Under the pieces are notes generated by a model. That model ran no database searches, was not told where the DNA came from, and worked only from the letters and a program-made list of their open reading frames with translations. This document shows, piece by piece, positions 21,663 through 27,255 of a DNA stretch of 27,255 nucleotides. How positions within the stretch are numbered: the stretch's first letter is position 1; each line of letters opens with the position of its first letter. The stretch spans positions 1 to 27,255 of the forward strand of contig NW_026712549.1 in assembly GCF_022539665.2 (NCBI RefSeq). The letters are read 5' to 3'. Made by a program: the position numbers and the translations under genes. Source of the stretch: Daphnia carinata. Lineage: Eukaryota > Arthropoda > Branchiopoda > Diplostraca > Daphniidae.

Positions 21663-24634
21663 CGTCGTCTGATCGACCCGATATAGTAGCAAGAGTATTT
21701 CGACAAAAGATGATTGAGTTGGTCAACGACATTGAAAAGCGCCAGGTGTTGGGATTTGCAACTGCACGGATACACGTCGTTGAATTTCAAAAGCGAGGAT
21801 TGCCCCACTGCCACATGCTTATTTGGATCGACAAGCGTGACGCCCCCGCTACAGCAGAAGATGTCGATGCAACTATCAGCGCAGAAATTCCAGAAAGAAC
21901 TACGCATCCGAGACTGTATAAAATCGTCATGGCCCACATGATTCACGGTCCATGTGGGTTAATCAACAAAAAGTCCCCTTGCATGGACGGAGACCGATGC
22001 TCAAAGTCTTTCCCAAAGCAACACAGCCAAGAGACCATAGTCAACGACAACGGCTATCCTACTTATAGGCGACGAGATACAGGAGTTGTACATTACTTGA
22101 AACGAGGACAGATGGATTTCACAGTGGACAACAGATGGGTTGTTCCCTACAACCCTTGGTTATTGCTCAAGTTTGATTCCCACATCAACCTCGAATATTG
22201 CGCTTCCATCGTCAGCGTCAAGTACATCTTCAAGTACGTCTACAAAGGGTATGACTGTCTGAAAATAGATCAAAAAGTGGGAACATATCAGCTCGAAGAC
22301 GGGGACAAACCCAGGGTGGAGTGGGACGAAATAACATCCCATCTTGATACGCGGTACGTCAGCGCCCCAGAAGCTTGTTGGCGAATATTCAAGTTTCCAC
22401 TTTCTGACCGTTCGCACGCCATCTATCGCCTGGCCGTCCATTTGCCTCGAGAACAGCCCGTCTTTTTCCAGCCAGGAAACGAAATGCAAGCCGCCATGAA
22501 TGCCGCCTCGAGAGATACCAACCTGACTGCTTACTTCAAGTTGAATTGCATCGATGAAGACGCTTGTCAATATTTCTACAGAGAAATACCCCACCATTAC
22601 GTTTTCGTCAAGAAAACCAATTCGTGGAAACGTCGGGCGAAAAGGGCGAAGATCATCGGTCGCCTATACACGGTTGGCGTACGGCAAGTTGAACGTTATT
22701 GCCTTCGGTTGCTTCTCATCAACGTCAAGGGGCCAACGAGCTTCGAAGATCTTCGAACGATTGACCAGGTTGTCCATCCTACATTCAAAGCTGCAGCAAT
22801 AGCTTGGAATTTGTTGGAAGATGACATCGCTTGGGCTAGAGCCATGGAAGAAGCGGCAGCATTTCAAATGCCTCTTCAGCTGAGGCAGCTCTTTGTCGAC
22901 ATTTGCCTCTTCTGCAATCCCTCTGACGCTCTGCATCTCTTTGAAACCAACCTGACCCATCTGATGGAAGACTTCATAAACAGCGGACTCGAAGTCAACG
23001 TGGCCAAGAATTTGACGTTGAAATGGATTCAGGATAAGTTACGTCTCCACAATCAGACCATGGAAGATCTCTCCTTGCCTATTCCTGATTTCTATCTGAT
23101 AAACCAAATGATCGATGTTCAGATAGAAGAAAACAACGAAAACACTCGAACAGAAAAGAGAATGATTGGCGAAATGCTGCTGGCTCAACTCAACGACGGG
23201 CAACGCGCTGCCTTTAATCAAATAATGGCTGCCGTTAACGATGTCGACAACTTACATCCGCGACAGTATTTTCTGGATGGTCCTGGAGGAACGGGAAAGA
23301 CTTTTCTCTACAACACCCTCATAACCGTCCTACAAGGCCAAGGAAAGCAAGTCATCGCAGTGGCTTCAACAGGGATCGCATCGACTTTGTTGCTAGACGG
23401 GTCAACTTACCATTCTCAATTTAAGATTTACCCTCCAATAACAGAGACGACAAGGTCGAAAATCGAAGAAGGAAGCTACAGTGCGCAAATGATCAGGAAC
23501 GCCAGCCTTATAATTTCGGACGAAGCTACCATGAAAACCAACCACGCCCTCGACGCGCTCAATCATCTTTTCCAAACCGTCATGAATAATGGTGTTGAAC
23601 CCTATGGTGGTAAAGTTCTCTTGCTCGGTGGGGATTTTAGGCAGTGCTTGCCCGTTGTGAGACACGGAAACAGAGTCAAAGTCATGGAAGCGACCATCAT
23701 CAACAACGCTACCTGGCATCTTTTCCGACAGCTTCGATTAGTGCAGAACATGCGCACCGAAGCCAGTAGTCAAGATTTCGCCGATTGGCTTATTCGACTC
23801 GGAGACGGATCCTTGCAACAAACACCGCGACTCAACGACCCAGAACTCATCGAAATTCCGCAAGACTTTCTCAACATTCGAACAACTTTGATCGAACACG
23901 TATTTGGAAATCCATCGGATCTCTTAAACGAAGGCGTGACTGAACAAATTTGTAACCGAGCTATCTTATGCCCCAAGAACGAAGATTGTCTCAGGATCAA
24001 CGACAAGTTTATTGGAGAGATGCCTGGCGCACTTAAAGTCTGCAAAAGTATTGACACCATCGATTCAGAGGACCCAGAAGAAATATCCAACTACCCTCCA
24101 GAAATTTTAAACACCTTCAACGTGTCTGGGTTACCTACGCACCAACTCAAACTGAAAATAGGAGCTATCGTCATTCTCCTAAAGAACATTGACTCGCGAC
24201 AGGGACTTTGTAACGGCACGAGGCTCATCCTCAAGGCACTCCGCGAGAACCTCATTGTAGCAGAAATCGCGGCCGGGAAACACAAAGGGCACAATGTCTT
24301 CCTCCCACGGATGTCCATGTCTCCCACCGACTCTGACTTGCCCTTCAAACTCAAGAGGTTGCAGTTCCCTGTACTTGTGGCTTTTGCCATGACCATAAAC
24401 AAGTCGCAGGGACAGACCTTCGACCGAGTTGGGATCTACCTTCCGAAAGCCGTTTTTAGCCATGGACAGCTTTACGTTGCATTCTCGCGGGCGACGTCAA
24501 GACAAGGTGTCAAGGTTCAGTGCGAAGAAACCGAGAAACAAGGCAAACTGCTTAGAAATCTTCCGCATTCTACGGCAGAAGAGAAAAACAAGGTATTCAC
24601 CAAAAACGTTGTTTACAAGGAAGTTCTTCTTTAG
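21617..24634 (+). CDS. Helitron RepHel, C-terminal part: HUH Rep nuclease and Pif1-type helicase
   Basis: This is the continuation of the RepHel frame after the two-base insertion; its first ATG is 21710, and numbering here is from that Met. Rep: the HUH motif is in [11 protein letters not shown] (His33 and His35, metal binding). The two catalytic tyrosines are in [10 protein letters not shown] (Tyr172 at 22223, Tyr176 at 22235). Helicase, SF1B/Pif1: Walker A GPGGTGKT (524-531), Walker B ISDEA (602-606), motif III GGDFRQ (640-645), QNMR (679-682), [10 protein letters not shown] (895-904), and motif VI FSRATS (925-930). No key residue is missing. The two parts together span about 1,770 codons, the usual size or slightly longer for an animal RepHel. 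There is no C-terminal OTU or endonuclease domain. The role is strand nicking, transfer and unwinding of the element. Translation from 21710 alone would lack the N-terminal DNA-binding regions and the first Rep motif. Confidence 0.95.
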   Translation, partial: NPKWKEITANIPSHLTSSDRPDIVARVFRQKMIELVNDIEKRQVLGFATARIHVVEFQKRGLPHCHMLIWIDKRDAPATAEDVDATISAEIPERTTHPRLYKIVMAHMIHGPCGLINKKSPCMDGDRCSKSFPKQHSQETIVNDNGYPTYRRRDTGVVHYLKRGQMDFTVDNRWVVPYNPWLLLKFDSHINLEYCASIVSVKYIFKYVYKGYDCLKIDQKVGTYQLEDGDKPRVEWDEITSHLDTRYVSAPEACWRIFKFPLSDRSHAIYRLAVHLPREQPVFFQPGNEMQAAMNAASRDTNLTAYFKLNCIDEDACQYFYREIPHHYVFVKKTNSWKRRAKRAKIIGRLYTVGVRQVERYCLRLLLINVKGPTSFEDLRTIDQVVHPTFKAAAIAWNLLEDDIAWARAMEEAAAFQMPLQLRQLFVDICLFCNPSDALHLFETNLTHLMEDFINSGLEVNVAKNLTLKWIQDKLRLHNQTMEDLSLPIPDFYLINQMIDVQIEENNENTRTEKRMIGEMLLAQLNDGQRAAFNQIMAAVNDVDNLHPRQYFLDGPGGTGKTFLYNTLITVLQGQGKQVIAVASTGIASTLLLDGSTYHSQFKIYPPITETTRSKIEEGSYSAQMIRNASLIISDEATMKTNHALDALNHLFQTVMNNGVEPYGGKVLLLGGDFRQCLPVVRHGNRVKVMEATIINNATWHLFRQLRLVQNMRTEASSQDFADWLIRLGDGSLQQTPRLNDPELIEIPQDFLNIRTTLIEHVFGNPSDLLNEGVTEQICNRAILCPKNEDCLRINDKFIGEMPGALKVCKSIDTIDSEDPEEISNYPPEILNTFNVSGLPTHQLKLKIGAIVILLKNIDSRQGLCNGTRLILKALRENLIVAEIAAGKHKGHNVFLPRMSMSPTDSDLPFKLKRLQFPVLVAFAMTINKSQGQTFDRVGIYLPKAVFSHGQLYVAFSRATSRQGVKVQCEETEKQGKLLRNLPHSTAEEKNKVFTKNVVYKEVLL

Positions 24635-24746
24635 TAGTAAGCCGCCAAAAAACGAAAAAATCAACGACCCATTGATATCGACAAACATAAAAAAGAGGAA
24701 CTAAATTCCGCCTCGGTTTACGGACCAAATAAGGAGCACGGGCAGG

Positions 24747-24770
24747 GCCTTGGGGGCAGTTCCCAAAGGC
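24747..24770. other. Imperfect hairpin downstream of RepHel
   Basis: GCCTTGGG, a 7-nt loop, then CCCAAAGGC pair with one bulged A. It lies about 110 bp after the stop codon in a locally GC-rich patch. It could be an RNA 3' structure or a remnant Helitron-like terminal hairpin. No CTRR end follows it at the expected distance. Confidence 0.4.
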
Positions 24771-24851
24771 GCTCAACCGTGAATTGTCTATTTATTTTCT
24801 TTGACGAAACAAATGGTAGGCGCACACTATACATGATTGAATAGATGAAAA

Positions 24852-25065
24852 GTGATTTTTTTTTCTAGCTGCGAAAGAGGTTCCACTGCCTGCTAAACGG
24901 CTTAATCTGCCTCCAGTTAGGGTTAGCCTTTTTTTCCCTCTTTCCATCGTCTTCCGCCATCAGTACGAATGAAAATCTACGTCACACTCGACTATGGGGG
25001 AAAAGGTTTGACTATTTGAAAAGGGTTCAAGTGTCTCCTACTGGGATTAACCTTTCTTTTATTTT
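24852..25065 (+). repeat. 3' subterminal copies of the 5' end sequence
   Basis: 24857-24938 (a T-run, then CTAGCTGCGAAAGAGGTTCC, ACTGCCTG, and later GGTTAGCCTTTTTTTCCC) aligns in the same orientation with the 5' end (T-run, CTACCTGGAAAAAGGTTCGA, CTACCTG, later CTTAACCTTTTCCC). A further copy at 24995-25065 has GGGGAAAAGGTTTGACTATT, then TGAAAAGGGTTCAAG and GGGATTAACCTTTC. The element therefore carries its left-end sequence at least three times. Confidence 0.7.
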
Positions 25066-25195
25066 CATCAGGCGGTTGTTGTACATGAACAAGAGAAAAA
25101 CGAAAAATAGGTAGCAAAAATCAAATAAGAAGACAGAAATCGCTGAAATATACAATACCATAGGGCAGATACTTAAAACTAGACTCTACCTATTA

Positions 25196-25224
25196 CCGTC
25201 CTGGGACGGGCCGCCATATACTAG
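25196..25224 (+). other. Helitron 3' terminus: hairpin plus CTAG
   Basis: CCGTCC TG GGACGG is a perfect 6-bp inverted repeat (25196-25209), followed by an 11-nt spacer (GCCGCCATATA), then CTAG and the target T. This is the standard Helitron 3' terminator, which in the rolling-circle model signals the end of transfer. It is the most GC-rich spot in the tail. Confidence 0.93.
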
Positions 25225-27255
25225 TACACGTATAATTGATACTGTTTGAATGTAGATATTGAAACTCACTGTATCATACTATATTCACATTGAATACACG
25301 TATATTTGATGTTGTTTGAATGTAGATATTGAAACTCACTGTATCATACTATATTCACAATGAATACACGTATATTTGATACTGTTTGAATATAGATCAT
25401 GAAACTGATTCTATAACACTATATTCACATTGAATACACGTATATTTTATGTTGTTTGAATGTAGATATTGAAACTCACTGTATCATACTATATTCACAT
25501 TGAATACACGTATATTTGATGCTGTTTGAATGTAGATATTGAAACTCACTGTATCGTACTATATTCACATTGAATACACGTATATTTGATACTGTTTGAA
25601 TGTAGATCATGAAACTGATTCTATAACACTATATTCACATTGAATACACGTATATTTGATGCTGTTTGAATGTAGATATTGAAACTCACTGTATCATACT
25701 ATATTCACATTGAATACACGTATATTTGATACTGTTTGAATGTAGATCATGAAACTGATTCTATAACACTATATTCACATTGAATACACGTATATTTGAT
25801 GCTGTTTGAATGTAGATATTGAAACTCACTGTATCATACTATATTCACATTGAATACACGTATATTTGATACTGTTTGAATGTAGATCATGAAACTGATT
25901 CTATAACACTATATTCCCATTGAATACACGTATATTTGATACTGTTTGAATGTAGATCATGAAACTGATTCTATAACACTATATTCACATTGAATACACG
26001 TATATTTGATACTGTTTGAATGTAGATCATGAAACTGATTCTATAACACTATATTCACATTGAATACACGTATATTTGATGCTTTTTGAATGTAGATATT
26101 GAAACTCACTGTATCATACTATATTCACATTGAATACACGTATATTTGATGCTGTTTGAATGTAGATATTGAAACTCACTGTATCATACTATATTCACAT
26201 TGAATACACGTATATTTGATGCTGTTTGAATGTAGATATTGAAACTCACTGTATCATACTATATTCACATTGAATACACGTATATTTGATACTGTTTGAA
26301 TGTAGATCATGAAACTGATTCTATAACACTATATTCACATTGAATACACGTATATTTGATGCTGTTTGAATGTAGATATTGAAACTCACTGTTTCATACT
26401 ATATTCACATTGAATACACGTATATTTGATACTGTTTGAATGTTGATCATGAAACTGATTCTATAACACTATATTCACATTGAATACACGTATATTTGAT
26501 ACTGTTTGAATGTAGATCATGAAACTGATTCTATAACACTATATTCACATTGAATACACGTATATTTGATGCTGTTTGAATGTAGATATTGAAACTCACT
26601 GTATCATACTATATTCACATTGAATACACGTATATTTGATGCTGTTTGAATGTAGATATTGAAACTCACTGTATCATACTATATTCACATTGAATACACG
26701 TATATTTGATACTGTTTGAATGTAGATCATGAAACTGATTCTATAACACTATATTCACATTGAATACACGTATATTTGATGCTGTTTGAATGTAGATATT
26801 GAAACTCACTGATCATACTATATTCACACACTATATTCACATTGAATACACGTATATTTGATGCTGTTTGAATGTAGATATTGAAACTCACTGTTTCATA
26901 CTATATTCACATTGAATACACGTATATTTGATACTGTTTGAATGTAGATCATGAAACTGATTCTATAACACTATATTCACATTGAATACACGTATATTTG
27001 ATACTGTTTCAATGTAGATCATGAAACTGATTCTATAACACTATATTCACATTGAATACACGTATATTTGATGCTGTTTGAATGTAGATATTGAAACTCA
27101 CTGTATCATACTATATTCACATTGAATACACGTATATTTGATACTGTTGAATGTAGATCATGAAACTGATTCTATAACACTATATTCACATTGAATACAC
27201 GTATATTTGATGCTGTTTGAATGTAGATATTGAAACTCACTGTTTCATACTATAT
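25225..27255. repeat. 70-bp satellite array, right arm
   Basis: About 29 monomers of the same two types and orientation as the left arm, running off the window end. The first five or so have extra private changes (CGTATAATTGAT at 25229, GATGTTG at about 25309, CACAATG at 25357, ATATAGATC at about 25389, TTTTATG at about 25445, ATCGTAC at about 25553). A 12-bp expansion near 26811-26840 (CACTATATTCA written twice) makes one monomer about 82 bp long. Confidence 0.97.

Larger units (their letters stand above)
13611..25224 (+). mobile_element. Autonomous-type Helitron (rolling-circle transposon), about 11.6 kb
   Basis: Seen: identical satellite on both sides in the same orientation. The left boundary is A|TC (13610/13611). 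The right boundary is CTAG|T (25224/25225), preceded by a perfect 6-bp hairpin (25196-25209) and an 11-nt spacer. There is no terminal inverted repeat and no target-site duplication. A Rep plus Pif1-type helicase gene lies inside. Known: canonical Helitrons insert between A and T, start with TC, end with CTRR, and have a hairpin about 10-12 nt from the 3' end. The 3' end is firm. The 5' end is supported by the A|TC context but could be a few bases off, since the adjacent target monomer is itself degraded. RepHel carries one frameshift, so this copy may depend on another for movement. Confidence 0.93.
24635..25224 (+). other. Helitron 3' non-coding tail
   Basis: About 590 bp after the RepHel stop with no gene. 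It contains an imperfect hairpin (24747-24770), two diverged copies of the 5' subterminal repeat (24852-24940 and 24995-25065), and the terminal hairpin with CTAG. There is no AATAAA. The nearest variant is AATAAG in ACCAAATAAGG at about 24724-24734, so the RepHel polyadenylation site is uncertain. Confidence 0.8.

Noticed and set aside
21597-21720. A short intron or programmed frameshift between the two RepHel frames
   Set aside because: The conserved residues are contiguous apart from two bases, too little for an intron, and no canonical slippery heptamer lies in register.
13611-25224. Helentron / Helitron2-type element
   Set aside because: There is no apurinic-type endonuclease domain, no T|T insertion and no paired terminal inverted repeats. 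The A|T target, 5' TC and 3' hairpin-CTAG fit the canonical type.

Overview
The window is eukaryotic repeat DNA: a long 70-bp satellite array interrupted by one large Helitron (rolling-circle DNA transposon). Coding parts contain spliceosomal introns and an AATAAA signal. The RepHel protein, with its charged 23-residue-repeat N-terminus, is of the animal type. I suspect an arthropod, possibly a crustacean, but nothing here fixes the species.

Layout. Positions 1-13610 are about 194 head-to-tail 70-bp monomers of two interleaved sequence types. Positions 13611-25224 (about 11.6 kb) are the Helitron. It starts with TC after an A, and ends with a 6-bp-stem hairpin, an 11-nt spacer and CTAG before a T, as expected for a canonical (Helitron1-type) element. 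Positions 25225-27255 are about 29 more monomers of the same satellite in the same orientation.

Inside the Helitron, from left to right: four 20-bp subterminal repeats; a CRE-like octamer and several splice-site-like signals; an antisense two-exon gene (15288-16143, minus strand) for an unrecognised, highly charged coiled-coil protein; about 1.6 kb of 521-bp tandem repeats; a probable upstream exon (18950-19047) that splices in frame onto the transposase start; and the RepHel gene (19314-24634, plus strand). The RepHel carries STPR-like repeats, a Cys-rich N-terminal region, the HUH/two-tyrosine Rep nuclease and a Pif1-family SF1B helicase. Two extra nucleotides at 21615-21616, in the first conserved Rep motif, split the gene into two reading frames. 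The rest of both frames is intact, so the element is young or the indel is an assembly error. The 590-bp 3' tail holds two diverged copies of the 5' subterminal sequence and the terminal hairpin.

How the parts relate: RepHel would nick and unwind the element at its ends during rolling-circle transposition. The antisense gene is transcribed divergently from RepHel across the 521-bp repeat block, and is either a passenger captured from host DNA with its intron or an accessory gene of this Helitron lineage. No bacterial-type features, CRISPR array, rRNA or tRNA were seen.
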